Shown here one piece after another: positions 48,114-59,795 of a DNA stretch of 64,000 bases. The notes under the pieces were generated by a model. That model ran no database searches, was not told the DNA's origin, and saw nothing but the letters and a program-made list of their open reading frames with translations. Position 1 is the first letter of the stretch. Each line of letters starts with the position of its first letter. The stretch is taken from positions 62,001-126,000 of the forward strand of contig JADHPM010000002.1 in assembly GCA_016778465.1 (NCBI GenBank). Direction: 5' to 3'. The position numbers and the translations under genes were made by a program. Source of the stretch: Methylophilaceae bacterium (GTDB lineage: Bacteria; Pseudomonadota; Gammaproteobacteria; Burkholderiales; Methylophilaceae).

Positions 48114-48711
48114 ATTTGCCTAATTTTTCCACTATCCGATCGATAATTCTTTTGCTTACTTCTTTCAAATTATACCCCTTCTTATAGTCGGACAATTGAG
48201 TCATCTCTAGGTTTTTATATCCGCAAGGATTTATAGAAGTAAACGGATTAAGGTCCATATCAACGTTAAAGCTTAAACCATGGTAAACATATTTATTCTT
48301 CAACCTCAAACCAATGGAGGCAATCTTCCTCTTATGGATGTAAACACCGGGAGCCATTTTCTCAGAATAAGCCTCAATAGATTCCTCTTGGAGAAATTCA
48401 ATAACTACGTTTTCTAAGATTGATACGAGTTCCCTAATAGAAATTTTTTTTTTAGATAGATTTAATAAAGTATAAATAATTAATTGCCCAGGCCCATGGT
48501 AGGTAATTTTGCCTCCACGGTCGATAAATATATGGGGAATATCAGTTGTTGGTAATTCGAAATCCTTTTTATTTAAGCCGGTCGTGAAAATTGGATGATG
48601 TTCCGTGACCCATATTTCATCTTGATCAGGGAGGCTTGAAATATGAGCTTTCATATCCTCCCAAACAGATTCTAAATGAGTCAAGCCAAGATATTTAATT
48701 TTAATTGCCAT
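48094..48711 (-). CDS. lipB: Octanoyltransferase LipB
   Basis: A 205-residue enzyme that moves octanoate from ACP to lipoyl domains. '[16 protein letters not shown]' and Cys163 (NPCGY) with Lys129 (KRKIASIG) form the active site. The ATG at 48711 is chosen, 4 nt after the DUF493 stop; the longer frame upstream only reads into that gene. Confidence 0.95.
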   Translation of the reverse strand: MAIKIKYLGLTHLESVWEDMKAHISSLPDQDEIWVTEHHPIFTTGLNKKDFELPTTDIPHIFIDRGGKITYHGPGQLIIYTLLNLSKKKISIRELVSILENVVIEFLQEESIEAYSEKMAPGVYIHKRKIASIGLRLKNKYVYHGLSFNVDMDLNPFTSINPCGYKNLEMTQLSDYKKGYNLKEVSKRIIDRIVEKLGKYEKANN

Positions 48712-48715
48712 AGAC

Positions 48716-48988
48716 TTACAAGACAAATTTTGTAATGGGATGTTTTGATAGATCAATGTAAATTTGATCCAGTTGAGCTTTTGATTCAACATATATATTG
48801 CAGGTGAGGCTAATATATTTTCCTTGACTACTTCCCCGCATCTCAATAGATGAAGCATCAAATAATTCGGTGTGTGCTCTTATAATGGAGATAATAATAT
48901 CTGAGAAATTATCACTAACCTCTCCAATAACCTTGATTGGAAAGTGACAGGGAAAATCTATTAAATTTTTGGAAATATCTTCGGCCAT
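48716..48988 (-). CDS. ybeD: DUF493/YbeD-like protein (UPF0250)
   Basis: A 90-residue ferredoxin-like-fold protein. 'FPCHFPIKVIGE' and 'SSQGKYISLTCNIYVES' match YbeD. It sits before lipB as in enterobacteria, and an ACT-like regulatory role in lipoate use has been suggested but is not established. Normal length. Confidence 0.92.
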   Translation of the reverse strand: MAEDISKNLIDFPCHFPIKVIGEVSDNFSDIIISIIRAHTELFDASSIEMRGSSQGKYISLTCNIYVESKAQLDQIYIDLSKHPITKFVL

Positions 48989-49001
48989 AAGAGATTAGAT
49001 T

Positions 49002-49790
49002 TTACTGAATTATAAAACTATTGAGTTTGAGCTGAGTATTGATTAAATTTTGTGTTTCCACAGCCTCATTCAAAGACGAAAAAGCAGATAGCCTGACATA
49101 AAATAAATTACCCTCTTGATCAATCTTTACATTAATTTTTGATGATAAAAGTAACACCTCAACCTGGCTCTTTAATGCCTCAGCATTTGATTTTTGCGTG
49201 AACACCCCGGCTTGGATGGCAGTATTTTTTTCTTGTTTTGCGAATTTTGGATTTAAGACAACAATCTCGACCAATTCACTTCCTTGTTCAATCATATCAA
49301 GCCGGTGGGCTGCAGCATAGGATAAATCGATGATACGGTCTTTAATAAATGGCCCGCGGTCATTTACACGAATGATGACTTGTTTATTATTTTTGAGATT
49401 GGTCACTTGGACATAACAAGGTAACGGTAAAGTTTTGTGTGCCCCAGTCATTTCGTACATGTCATAAATTTCACCAATTGAAGTTTTATTCCCATGATAT
49501 TTTTTTCCATACCAAGAGGCGTAGCCTTTTTCTCGGTATGGTTGCAATTTTTTCATGGGAGTATATTTGACATCAAATACCTTGTAAGGACGATTAGCAT
49601 AATTTACTAAGGGCTCATCTTTTGGGGTTGCGTCTGGAATTTTATCAAGATTCTCAGGAATGTTTTGAAGCGGTCCATCATCTAAATAGTAACCCCCTTT
49701 TTTTGTTTCAGATTTTGGTTGATCCTCGACCATAATCGATTGGCAACCTGCAAGAAAAAAAATAGACATAAAGAAAAAGGTACGAGTCAT
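49002..49790 (-). CDS. rlpA: Septal ring lytic transglycosylase/lipoprotein RlpA
   Basis: A 262-residue lipoprotein; lipobox LAGC with Cys16. The double-psi barrel (about 85-175) has GYASWYGKKYHGNKTSIGE and VRVNDRGPF with the catalytic Asp. The C-terminal 75 residues form a SPOR domain that binds denuded glycan at the division septum. It sits next to rodA and mrdA, the usual order. Stop of rodA overlaps the start by 1 nt. Confidence 0.95.
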   Translation of the reverse strand: MTRTFFFMSIFFLAGCQSIMVEDQPKSETKKGGYYLDDGPLQNIPENLDKIPDATPKDEPLVNYANRPYKVFDVKYTPMKKLQPYREKGYASWYGKKYHGNKTSIGEIYDMYEMTGAHKTLPLPCYVQVTNLKNNKQVIIRVNDRGPFIKDRIIDLSYAAAHRLDMIEQGSELVEIVVLNPKFAKQEKNTAIQAGVFTQKSNAEALKSQVEVLLLSSKINVKIDQEGNLFYVRLSAFSSLNEAVETQNLINTQLKLNSFIIQ

Positions 49791-50878
49791 TAATTAGCAA
49801 TCAAAGTTTTGTTGTTATATAAAGTCATTATGATACCGATGCTAATCAAGGATACAACCATAGAAGTACCTCCGTAGCTAAATAGGGGCATAGGAACGCC
49901 TACAATCGGTAACATACCAGAGATCATTCCCAGGTTTACAAGTAAACCAAAAAAGATAGACATCGTAATGCCGATACTTAGCAAACGGCTAAAGGTGTCT
50001 TGCATCTTTGAAACCATGAACATACAGCGATAAAAAATAAGCAGATAAATTATGAGCACACCGACAACCCCCAGAAAGCCAAATTCTTCACTGAAAACAG
50101 CAAAAATAAAATCTGTGGATGCTTCGGGTAAAAAATCTAAGTATGTTTGCGTCGCATTACCCCAGCCTTTACCAATCAATCCTCCAGAGCCTAGGGCGAT
50201 CATCGATTGTATTGTTTGATAGCCAGAGCCTAAGGCATCACCAAAGGGATCAAAAAGTGTCAGCACTCTTTTTTGTTGATATGGTTGCAATGAAAGCCAT
50301 AAGAATGGTGAGGCCGCAAAAAAAATAATCGTACTTATCGTTATAAATTTTGCAGAAAGACCTGCCGTAAAAATTATTATTAACCCACAAAAACTAATCA
50401 TCAACGCTGTACCCAAATCTGGTTGTGAAAAAACAAGGTAAAAAGGAATTGTGATGAGAATAAAGGCCTTTAGGTGTTGCCATATGTTGATATTCTTATC
50501 GTTATTAGAGTATAGCCATGCCAAAATTAAGGGCACCGTTAATTTTAAAGTTTCGGAGGGCTGGAATTTAAAAAATCCAAAATTTAACCAGCGCTGAGCG
50601 CCATGACTCTCATATCCAAAAAAAAGAACACCAAGTAAAAGTAAAATACTGAAAAGATAAAGAAAGGGAGCGTAAAAAAAGATTTTTTTTGGATCGGTAA
50701 GCACAATCCAAACCATAAAAATCATTCCAATGATTATATTGATGAGTTGAGACAGCACAAGTCTTGTGCCGCTTTGATCAGAGGACGCAAGGGTAAAAAG
50801 ACCCAAAGTTATTATCGTGATTATTAATCCTAATAGATAATGATCAGTTTTTTTAAAGAGCATCAATAGATTATTCAT
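49790..50878 (-). CDS. rodA: Rod shape-determining glycosyltransferase RodA (MrdB)
   Basis: A 362-residue SEDS-family peptidoglycan polymerase with about ten helices. 'FGFFKFQPSE' , QPDLGTALMI, 'GSGYQTIQSMIALGSGG' and 'FIFAVFSEEFGF' are SEDS hallmarks; the last contains the catalytic-region Asp/Glu. It pairs with PBP2 (mrdA), 3 nt upstream. Confidence 0.96.
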   Translation of the reverse strand: MNNLLMLFKKTDHYLLGLIITIITLGLFTLASSDQSGTRLVLSQLINIIIGMIFMVWIVLTDPKKIFFYAPFLYLFSILLLLGVLFFGYESHGAQRWLNFGFFKFQPSETLKLTVPLILAWLYSNNDKNINIWQHLKAFILITIPFYLVFSQPDLGTALMISFCGLIIIFTAGLSAKFITISTIIFFAASPFLWLSLQPYQQKRVLTLFDPFGDALGSGYQTIQSMIALGSGGLIGKGWGNATQTYLDFLPEASTDFIFAVFSEEFGFLGVVGVLIIYLLIFYRCMFMVSKMQDTFSRLLSIGITMSIFFGLLVNLGMISGMLPIVGVPMPLFSYGGTSMVVSLISIGIIMTLYNNKTLIAN

Positions 50879-50881
50879 TTT

Positions 50882-52690
50882 TTAATATGATATTTGTTTC
50901 ATGTAATTATCGAAGAATTTTTTTGCAATAGGTCCTGCAGTAGATCCTCCATGGCCACCGTGCTCAACAATCACCGCAACTGCGACCCTTGGGTTTTCGG
51001 CGGGGGCATACGCAATAAAAAGTGCATGATCTTTTAGGTGTTCAGGAAGACTTTCTTCATCATATTCTTGCCCTTGAAGGCTAAAAACTTGCGCAGTACC
51101 TGTTTTGGCGGCCATTGAATAAGATATACCTTTTCCAAGAAAAGCAGCCGTTCCGCCTTCCTGAGTAACCTGCAACATCCCTTCTTGAATAAGTTTTAGA
51201 TTATCTAAACTTACTTTTGGGGGTGTTTGCTCGTTGTTAAAAAGCTCTTTTTTTTCTGAGTAAAGCAGTAAATGTGGTTTTTGATTGAGATTTGGGTTTG
51301 CAATCAGTGCAGTAGCGTAAGCTAATTGCAATGGAGTTACTTGGGTAAAGCCTTGTCCAATGGCAGTAATTGCAGTCTCACCTTTGAACCATGATTGATT
51401 TAATTTATTTTTTTTCCATTTTGCATCCGCTAACAGTCCGGCTTTTTCATTCATCATGTCAATGCCTGTTTTTCTACCAAAAAAATATTGACTCAAATCT
51501 TTATTCATTTGTGTGACGCCAAGATCTAATCCAAGTCCATAGAAAAAAGTGTCACAAGAGACTTTGATGGCTTCAATTATTCCGACAGTGCCATGACCTG
51601 TTTTTTTCCAGTCATTAAATCTTTTGTTACCAATATTAAAGTAACCTGGGTCATCGATTGTGAAGGGAGGTTTACGTATATTGTTCTCCAATGCGGACAA
51701 TCCAACAAATGGTTTTAAAGTTGAGCCGGGGGGATATAAGCCATGAATTACCCTGTCAAGCATTGGTTTTGTTTTTGAATTGTTTAACGCTGCCCAGTTT
51801 TTAGAATTAATTCCATCAATGAAGAGATTAGGATCAAAACCTGGTTGACTTACATAGGTTAAAATTTCACCATTATTAACATCAATTGCTACAAGAGCAC
51901 CTCTTTTATCTCCAAAAGATTCATGCGCTAATTTTTGTAATTCAATATCAATGGTTAAATTAATATTATCCCCATCGGTTGCTGGGACAGTTTTAAGTAA
52001 TTGAATAACGTTGTTTTTGGCGTTTACTTCGATTTGTTTATAGCCAGGAAATCCATGAATTAATCTTTCATAGCTCTTTTCAATACCGGTTTTACCAATA
52101 TGCCTTGAGGCATAATATCTTTTATATAGATCATTTTTTTGTAGTTCTTCAATGTCCGTTTTATTAATTCGATTAATATGGCCTACGAGATGAGCGGTTA
52201 TATCATTGAAGTGATAATATCTTTTTTGCCGAATTTTTAATTGAATTTCGTCGAACAAAAAACGTTTAGCTGAAAATGCAGCAACTTCATCCAAAGCAAG
52301 GTCAGTCTTTACTGGTATGCTATCGGTAAAAGGATTTGCCTCAAGAATTTCCTGATAAAGCTCTTTGTCTGAACTGGAAACTTTTATTATTGGAGCGAGT
52401 TTTTGGATTATCTCGTCTAAATTGTGAGTTCTACCTCTCTCAAGTTCTAAATTATATATGAGACGATTATCAGCAATTACTTTACCATTTCTGTCGAAAA
52501 TGATGCCTCGAGATGGCTCAATAGGAATAGTTCTGATACTGTTGTTAGATGCTTTTAATTTATAAAAATCATATTGAAATATTTGAAGATAAAAAAATCT
52601 TAATCCAATAATAAAAATTAAAATTGTAATTAACCCAGTAATAAATCCCAACCGTTTTTGAAAAGTATATTTTAGTTGACTTCTTTGCAT
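50882..52690 (-). CDS. mrdA: Penicillin-binding protein 2 (MrdA)
   Basis: A 602-residue class B PBP and the transpeptidase of the elongasome. One N-terminal membrane anchor (about 14-36), a pedestal domain with RGIIFDRNGKVIADN, then the transpeptidase with active-site Ser323 in YPPGSTLKP and KTGTAQ near 535. PBP2 forms the polymerase-crosslinker pair with RodA. It follows mreD by 9 nt. Confidence 0.96.
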   Translation of the reverse strand: MQRSQLKYTFQKRLGFITGLITILIFIIGLRFFYLQIFQYDFYKLKASNNSIRTIPIEPSRGIIFDRNGKVIADNRLIYNLELERGRTHNLDEIIQKLAPIIKVSSSDKELYQEILEANPFTDSIPVKTDLALDEVAAFSAKRFLFDEIQLKIRQKRYYHFNDITAHLVGHINRINKTDIEELQKNDLYKRYYASRHIGKTGIEKSYERLIHGFPGYKQIEVNAKNNVIQLLKTVPATDGDNINLTIDIELQKLAHESFGDKRGALVAIDVNNGEILTYVSQPGFDPNLFIDGINSKNWAALNNSKTKPMLDRVIHGLYPPGSTLKPFVGLSALENNIRKPPFTIDDPGYFNIGNKRFNDWKKTGHGTVGIIEAIKVSCDTFFYGLGLDLGVTQMNKDLSQYFFGRKTGIDMMNEKAGLLADAKWKKNKLNQSWFKGETAITAIGQGFTQVTPLQLAYATALIANPNLNQKPHLLLYSEKKELFNNEQTPPKVSLDNLKLIQEGMLQVTQEGGTAAFLGKGISYSMAAKTGTAQVFSLQGQEYDEESLPEHLKDHALFIAYAPAENPRVAVAVIVEHGGHGGSTAGPIAKKFFDNYMKQISY

Positions 52691-52699
52691 GAGTTTTCG

Positions 52700-53185
52700 T
52701 TAAGACCTCTTTAAACTCATAATTAAAAAGAAGAAGCCACCGGCAAGAGAAGAAAGTAAGGAGTTAATTATTAGGTGATTAATTGCTAAATTATTCAATT
52801 CCTCAATATTAGTTAAAGACTCAACGAAAACTCCGAAGAAAGTAATAAAAATCAGTAAACCTAGCTTTTGCATATTTGTTTTAAAGGCGATGAACTGAAT
52901 AAAAAAATAATAAACTGTAAATATTAATAAAAAAGACAATGCATATACCCCGAGTGTGCTCCCCAATAACAAATCGGTTAATAAACCAAAAAGAAAAATT
53001 TTGAATAATGTCAAGACGTGCTTTTCCAATACTAGAATGCATGCAAACAGTGGAATTAGAAAATCAACATGATAAAAACTATTATTTAAAAGGAGTAAGG
53101 GTAAATGAGACAAAATAATTGCTAATATATAAAAAAAGCTGGTGACTTGTAATTCTTTTTTCATGGTTGCTTGTGTTTTTTTCAT
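52700..53185 (-). CDS. mreD: Rod shape-determining protein MreD
   Basis: A 161-residue membrane protein with about five helices, placed between mreC and mrdA. 'FGLLTDLLLGSTLGVYAL' is the family block. It is part of the MreBCD complex guiding cell-wall elongation. The ATG overlaps the mreC stop (TAATG); a second in-frame ATG lies seven codons later. Confidence 0.92.
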   Translation of the reverse strand: MKKTQATMKKELQVTSFFYILAIILSHLPLLLLNNSFYHVDFLIPLFACILVLEKHVLTLFKIFLFGLLTDLLLGSTLGVYALSFLLIFTVYYFFIQFIAFKTNMQKLGLLIFITFFGVFVESLTNIEELNNLAINHLIINSLLSSLAGGFFFLIMSLKRS

Positions 53186-54024
53186 TACAACTTTTCTCTA
53201 ATAACGCTAACCGTTGAATATGTTTGAGGATGCGCAAATGGTTTTATGATGATCTTCAAGAATTGACCTTTACGCTCCTCAATAATTTCTATTACGTTGC
53301 CAATTTTGATGCCCTTTGGATAAATTTTATCAATGCCTGATGTAATAAAAATATCGCCAATATTAATTTGGCGATGAATTGGAAAGAGAGGGATTTCTAG
53401 GAGTGAGCTGCCGTTGCCAAAAATAAATACATTTTCTTTGCCATTAATCAAGCTTGCATTAATAACAAAATTGGATGAGTGTAGGGGTCTTACCTCACTT
53501 AAGTCTTTTCCTACAAAAATTACTTGCCCAATAAGGCCTTCATTGTTAATGACTGGAGCGCCCTGGATTACCTCATGTGACTCGCCTTTATTAATAAATA
53601 ATTTGTTTTTTTCATTAATATTAATGGGTAATCTTATTTCAGCCGGTATCGTGCTGAAGTTTTTTAAATTATAAATTTTTAAAGTTTTTCTGAGTTGGGC
53701 ATTCTCTAATTTTGCAGATTCTAATTGCTGAAGAGAAAATTCTAAATTCTGAACCTTTTCTTTCAGTGCAATATTCTCATTAAACAAGCTTTGCTGATTG
53801 GTATAAAAAAACTCTAAGCTCTCATAAAAATCCCAAGGGAGATTAATTATTGAATAAAAGGGGCTTTTTAAAAAGAAAATCTTTTGGTGAATTTTTTCAC
53901 TTAATTGATATTTATTGTCGAAACCAATAAGAAATATTGAGGTTAGGATTAATAAGCAAAAATGTAAAAAAGAAAAATTGGTACTAGTAAAAAGTCTAAG
54001 TCGTTGTGTTTTTTGTTGAGCCAT
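53185..54024 (-). CDS. mreC: Rod shape-determining protein MreC
   Basis: A 279-residue protein with one membrane anchor (about 19-36), a coiled coil (about 80-110) and the periplasmic beta-rich MreC domain: 'GAPVINNEGLIGQVI', 'DIFITSGIDKIYPKGIKIG'. It links the elongasome to MreB. Normal length; it follows mreB by 5 nt. Confidence 0.95.
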   Translation of the reverse strand: MAQQKTQRLRLFTSTNFSFLHFCLLILTSIFLIGFDNKYQLSEKIHQKIFFLKSPFYSIINLPWDFYESLEFFYTNQQSLFNENIALKEKVQNLEFSLQQLESAKLENAQLRKTLKIYNLKNFSTIPAEIRLPININEKNKLFINKGESHEVIQGAPVINNEGLIGQVIFVGKDLSEVRPLHSSNFVINASLINGKENVFIFGNGSSLLEIPLFPIHRQINIGDIFITSGIDKIYPKGIKIGNVIEIIEERKGQFLKIIIKPFAHPQTYSTVSVIREKL

Positions 54025-54029
54025 GCATA

Positions 54030-55198
<1,169 letters not shown>

Positions 55199-55486
55199 AT
55201 GACTATTAATCAAAAAGATATTGAAAAAATTGCTCATCTTGCTCGAATAAATATATCTGAAGAAGAAAGCGCTACCCTTGAGGTTAAATTAAATAGCATT
55301 ATTTCAATGATTGACAAGATGCAGGAGGTAAATACTGACAATGTCGAACCAATGTCTCATGCGTTGGAGGTAACACAACCACTTAGAGAGGATAAAGTAA
55401 CCGAATCAGATATTCGGTCTGATGCCTTAAAAATCGCACCAGAGGTTGTAGACTCAATTTTTATTGTTCCTCAAGTCATTGAATAA
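55199..55486 (+). CDS. gatC: Aspartyl/glutamyl-tRNA amidotransferase subunit C
   Basis: A 95-residue helical chaperone subunit of GatCAB. '[16 protein letters not shown]' and '[20 protein letters not shown]' match GatC. The complex converts Glu-tRNA(Gln) and/or Asp-tRNA(Asn) to the amide. gatA begins 1 nt after its stop. Confidence 0.95.
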   Translation: MTINQKDIEKIAHLARINISEEESATLEVKLNSIISMIDKMQEVNTDNVEPMSHALEVTQPLREDKVTESDIRSDALKIAPEVVDSIFIVPQVIE

Positions 55487-55487
55487 A

Positions 55488-56942
55488 ATGATTAACTTAT
55501 CACTTAAATCACTCAATCAAGGATTAGTTAAGAAGAAGTTCTCAAGCTTAGAATTAACACAATTCTTTCTTAATCGTGTAGAAAAACATAATAGCGACAT
55601 CAATGCTTTTATTTCAATCGATGCTGAAAAATCGCTGACACAAGCAAAGCATGCGGATGCTCTAATCCAATCTGGCCAAAATTCTTTACTAACAGGCATT
55701 CCCGTTGCGCAAAAGGATATATTTTGTTCGGCTGGTTGGCGAACTACATGTGGCTCGTTAATGCTAGATAATTTTATTTCGCCATACGATGCAACTGTGA
55801 TTCAAAAATTTAATGAAGTTGGTGCAGTCAACTTAGGTAAGACAAACATGGATGAGTTTGCCATGGGCTCATCAAATGAAACCTCATATTATGGTAGTGT
55901 TAAAAACCCATGGGATCTTTCTTTGGTTCCAGGTGGAAGTTCTGGTGGAAGCGCTGCGGCAATTGCGGCTCGTTTGGCACCAGCGGCAACAGGAACAGAC
56001 ACGGGTGGCTCAATCAGGCAACCTGCCTCATTATGCGGCTTTACTGGACTAAAGCCAACTTACGGTTTGGTTTCAAGATTTGGCATGATTGCATTTGCCT
56101 CAAGTTTAGATCAAGCAGGACCCATGGCGCCAAGTGCTGAGGATTGTGCAGCTTTGCTAAATGTGATGGCAGGATATGATGAAAAAGATTCCACCTCTAT
56201 TAATCATGAAAAAGAGGATTATCTAGCTAACCTAGATGAGCCAATTAAAGGACTTCGTATTGGCGTTCCCAAAGAATTTTTTGAAAAAGGATTAGATGGA
56301 AGTGTTCAAAAAGTAATAGAGGCTGCATTAATGTCATATAAAAAGATGGGGGCTGAATTAGTCGATATTTCGCTTCCAAATACACATCTTGCCATTCCAG
56401 TTTATTATGTTATCGCCCCTGCTGAAGCTTCGAGTAATCTCTCGCGCTATGATGGGGTAAGGTATGGTTACCGTGCTAAAGAATATGATGACTTGATGGA
56501 AATGTATTTTAAAACTAGACAAGAGGGATTTGGAGAAGAAGTTAAGCGCAGAATTTTAATCGGGACCTATGTTTTAAGCGCTGGATATTATGATGCATAT
56601 TACTTAAAAGCTCAAAAAATTAGGAAACTAATTTCGGATGATTTTAAAAAGGCTTTTGAAAAATGTGATGTGATAATGGGCCCATCAGCACCATCGGTTG
56701 CATTTAAAGCTAATGAAAAGAAATCTGACCCTTTGGCCATGTATCTCCAGGATATTTACACTATTTCAACCAATTTAGCAGGTCTTCCCGGTATGAGTAT
56801 CCCCGCTGGAATGATTGAAAATTTACCAGTTGGGTTACAGTTAATTGGCAATTATTTTAAAGAATCGCAAATGTTAAATATTGCTCATGCTTTTCAAAAA
56901 GAGACAGATTGGCATACAAGAATGCCTGACGGGGTAAGTTAA
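55488..56942 (+). CDS. gatA: Aspartyl/glutamyl-tRNA amidotransferase subunit A
   Basis: A 484-residue amidase that frees ammonia from glutamine. The catalytic Ser-cisSer-Lys triad is Lys76 (AQKDIF), Ser151 (PGGSSGGS) and Ser175 ([10 protein letters not shown]), with the spacing of the Staphylococcus enzyme. The ATG at 55488 lies 1 nt after the gatC stop. It overlaps gatB by TAATG. Confidence 0.97.
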   Translation: MINLSLKSLNQGLVKKKFSSLELTQFFLNRVEKHNSDINAFISIDAEKSLTQAKHADALIQSGQNSLLTGIPVAQKDIFCSAGWRTTCGSLMLDNFISPYDATVIQKFNEVGAVNLGKTNMDEFAMGSSNETSYYGSVKNPWDLSLVPGGSSGGSAAAIAARLAPAATGTDTGGSIRQPASLCGFTGLKPTYGLVSRFGMIAFASSLDQAGPMAPSAEDCAALLNVMAGYDEKDSTSINHEKEDYLANLDEPIKGLRIGVPKEFFEKGLDGSVQKVIEAALMSYKKMGAELVDISLPNTHLAIPVYYVIAPAEASSNLSRYDGVRYGYRAKEYDDLMEMYFKTRQEGFGEEVKRRILIGTYVLSAGYYDAYYLKAQKIRKLISDDFKKAFEKCDVIMGPSAPSVAFKANEKKSDPLAMYLQDIYTISTNLAGLPGMSIPAGMIENLPVGLQLIGNYFKESQMLNIAHAFQKETDWHTRMPDGVS

Positions 56943-58375
56943 TGGATTGGGATATTGTTATTGGTATAGAAACGCATGTTCAATTAAGAACTAATTCCAA
57001 ACAATTTTCAGGTGCGTCTACAGCTTATGGTTCTGAGCCAAACTCTCAAGCTTGCTTAGTGAGTTTAGCTTATCCTGGAGTCCTTCCTGTACTTAATAAA
57101 GAAGCTGTCAATTGTGCAATTCGTTTTGGGTTAGCAACTGATGCGGAGATTGCAAGCCGATCTATTTTTGCAAGAAAAAATTATTTTTATCCTGATTTAC
57201 CTAAGGGATATCAAATAAGTCAGTTTGAATTACCCATCGTTAATCATGGAAAACTTTCGATATCGATTAATGGAAAAGAAAAAGAAGTAAGAATTTTACG
57301 TGCCCATCTGGAGGAGGATGCTGGAAAGTCACTCCATGGAATTGTTCAAGGTAAAACAGGTATAGACTTAAATCGTGCGGGTACACCACTTCTTGAAATT
57401 GTTACTGAACCAGATATGAGTTCAGCAGATGAAGCGGTTACATATGCTAAGAAACTTCATGAGCTAGTTCAATGGATTGGCATTTGTGATGGGAATATGC
57501 AGGAAGGGAGCTTTCGTTGCGATGTTAACGTATCTGTAAAGAAAAAAGGTGATACCAAATTAGGTACTCGTCGTGAAATTAAAAATCTTAATTCATTTCG
57601 TTTCATTAAACAGGCTATTGACTATGAGGTTAATTGGCAAATTGAAAGGCTTGAGGATGGAGAGAAGATTGATCAGGCTACTATATTGTTTAATCCTGAA
57701 ACAGGAGAAACCCGTGCCATGCGATCTAAAGAGGAAGCAAATGATTATCGTTATTTTCCTGATCCTGACTTACTCCCACTTGAGGTTACAGCCAATATGA
57801 TCGATAAAATTAAGTTGAGCATGCCAGAGTTACCAGCTTCAGTCGCAGAGCGTTTTGAAAAAAATTTAGGGTTATCAAGTTACGATGCCTCCGAATTGAC
57901 AGCAAATCGTGAAGTTACAAATTATTTTAATAACGTATTGCAATTTGAATGCAGTCCAAAAATAACGGCAAACTGGATCTTAGGGGTAATTTTTTCGCAA
58001 CTTAAAGAAAAAGATATATCAATCTCTTTGTGCCCAATTTCGCCTGCACAACTGGCAAAGTTAATTCAGCGCATTGAAGATCAAACTATTTCAAATAACG
58101 CAGCAAAAAAAGTTTTTGATGCTTTGTGGCAAAAACCAAATACTGAAATTGATTTATTAATTGATGAACTTGGTTTACGTCAAATATCAGATTCTGGTGC
58201 CATCGATCAATTAGTTGAAGAAGTAATCAATGCAAATATTAATATGGTCAATGAATTTAAGTCTGGTAAAGAAAAAGCATTTAACGCGCTAGTAGGCCAA
58301 GTGATGAAAGCGTCTAAAGGAAAAGCAAACCCCACACAAGTAAGCGAGATTCTAAAGAAAAAACTAACTATCTAA
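56942..58375 (+). CDS. gatB: Aspartyl/glutamyl-tRNA amidotransferase subunit B
   Basis: A 477-residue kinase-like subunit that phosphorylates the tRNA-bound Glu/Asp and places the ammonia. '[10 protein letters not shown]', '[12 protein letters not shown]' and 'RCDVNVSV' are the family blocks; a helical YqeY-like tail binds the tRNA. It overlaps convergent pyrE by 8 nt. Confidence 0.97.
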   Translation: MDWDIVIGIETHVQLRTNSKQFSGASTAYGSEPNSQACLVSLAYPGVLPVLNKEAVNCAIRFGLATDAEIASRSIFARKNYFYPDLPKGYQISQFELPIVNHGKLSISINGKEKEVRILRAHLEEDAGKSLHGIVQGKTGIDLNRAGTPLLEIVTEPDMSSADEAVTYAKKLHELVQWIGICDGNMQEGSFRCDVNVSVKKKGDTKLGTRREIKNLNSFRFIKQAIDYEVNWQIERLEDGEKIDQATILFNPETGETRAMRSKEEANDYRYFPDPDLLPLEVTANMIDKIKLSMPELPASVAERFEKNLGLSSYDASELTANREVTNYFNNVLQFECSPKITANWILGVIFSQLKEKDISISLCPISPAQLAKLIQRIEDQTISNNAAKKVFDALWQKPNTEIDLLIDELGLRQISDSGAIDQLVEEVINANINMVNEFKSGKEKAFNALVGQVMKASKGKANPTQVSEILKKKLTI

Positions 58376-59006
58376 CCCCATATTGATTTTGATATTTTTC
58401 AATTGCACGAAGGTTTTCGCCTAAACCCTCATTATCTGTTAGATATTTTTTAATTTCATCAAGGTTAATAATAGAGATAATTGGTATAGCATACTTTGCT
58501 TCCATTTCTTGAATTGCTGAAAGATTAGATTGCCCTTTTTCTTGACGGTCAATTGCAACAATGATTCCACAAGGGGCCCCCCCCAAATCGGATATTAATT
58601 TAACTGATTCAGTAATTGATGTTCCAGCTGAAATAACATCATCGACAATAAGAACCTTGCCCTTGATTTGAGCACCAATAACTTTACCACCCTCTCCGTG
58701 ATCTTTGATTTCTTTGCGATTAAAACAAAAAGGAACATTCTTGCCTTTTTGACTAAGCGCGATTGCAATACTGCTTGCTAGGGAAATACCTTTGTAAGCT
58801 GGTCCAAAAATCATATCAAATGGAACTTGGTGATGTTGAATTGTTTGAGCGTAATACTCGCCTAATCTTTTTAGACTCTCCCCATCGCTGCAATTACCAA
58901 GATTAAAAAAGTATGGACTTAATCTGCCAGCTTTCGTAGTAAATTCACCAAATTGGAGTACTTCATTGTCAATTGCAAATTTTATAAATGATGATATGTC
59001 GGTCAT
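58368..59006 (-). CDS. pyrE: Orotate phosphoribosyltransferase PyrE
   Basis: A 212-residue type I phosphoribosyltransferase making OMP from orotate in pyrimidine synthesis. The PRPP motif is [14 protein letters not shown] (about 119-132), and [13 protein letters not shown] is the flexible loop with the catalytic lysine. It is divergent from xthA by 18 nt. Confidence 0.96.
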   Translation of the reverse strand: MTDISSFIKFAIDNEVLQFGEFTTKAGRLSPYFFNLGNCSDGESLKRLGEYYAQTIQHHQVPFDMIFGPAYKGISLASSIAIALSQKGKNVPFCFNRKEIKDHGEGGKVIGAQIKGKVLIVDDVISAGTSITESVKLISDLGGAPCGIIVAIDRQEKGQSNLSAIQEMEAKYAIPIISIINLDEIKKYLTDNEGLGENLRAIEKYQNQYGVR

Positions 59007-59024
59007 GATATAAACTCTTTATTT

Positions 59025-59795
59025 ATGAAGATTATAACCTTAAATTTAAATGGCATTCGTGCAGCCTCAAGAAAAGGCTTTTTTGAATGGCTAGATAAGG
59101 AGTCAGCGGATTTTATTTGTTTGCAGGAATTAAAAGCTCAAGAGCAAGATTTAACGGAAGAGATGCTCAGGCCTAATGGGTATCATGGTTATTTTTCTTT
59201 TGCAGAAAAAAAAGGCTATAGCGGCGTAGGTATATATACAAAGAATAATCCTACAAAAGTAACCTCAAAAATAAATATAGAAAATATTGACTCGGAGGGA
59301 CGATTTATAGAGGTTGCTTTTGATGATTTTAGTTTAATATCGCTTTATCTGCCTTCTGGTTCCAGCGGTATAGATCGTCAAGAATTTAAATTTTTGGTGT
59401 TAGATCAATTTTATGATTTTATGGAATCTCGACTTAAGCAAAAAAATACCATTATTTGTGGGGATTTTAATATTGCTCACCATGAAATAGATCTTAAAAA
59501 TGACAAGGGAAATAAAAAAAATTCTGGCTTTTTACCTGAAGAAAGAGCGTGGATGACAAAAATCTTTTCTCAACAGCATTGGATTGATGTTTATCGAGCA
59601 TTGCATCCCGAAGAAGAAGCCAACGCCTATACATGGTGGAGTAATCGTGGACAAGCGTGGGCAAAAAATGTTGGCTGGCGAATTGACTATCAGATTGCAA
59701 GTTCCAAAATAGCAAAAAGGGCAATTTCAGCAAAGGTATTTAAAGATGAGCGTTTTAGTGATCACGCACCGTTGATTATTCACTACTCAGATTGA
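59025..59795 (+). CDS. xthA: Exodeoxyribonuclease III (XthA)
   Basis: A 256-residue AP endonuclease of the EEP superfamily. Metal and catalytic blocks are LNLNGIRAA, CLQELKAQ with the metal Glu, GDFNIAHHEIDL and FSDHAPLI with the catalytic His. It repairs abasic sites and oxidised ends. It overlaps the convergent AmpG-like gene by 13 nt. Confidence 0.95.
   Translation: MKIITLNLNGIRAASRKGFFEWLDKESADFICLQELKAQEQDLTEEMLRPNGYHGYFSFAEKKGYSGVGIYTKNNPTKVTSKINIENIDSEGRFIEVAFDDFSLISLYLPSGSSGIDRQEFKFLVLDQFYDFMESRLKQKNTIICGDFNIAHHEIDLKNDKGNKKNSGFLPEERAWMTKIFSQQHWIDVYRALHPEEEANAYTWWSNRGQAWAKNVGWRIDYQIASSKIAKRAISAKVFKDERFSDHAPLIIHYSD

Noticed and set aside
48712-48861. N-terminal extension of LipB
   Set aside because: It only reads the DUF493 gene out of frame; LipB homology starts at the ATG at 48711.
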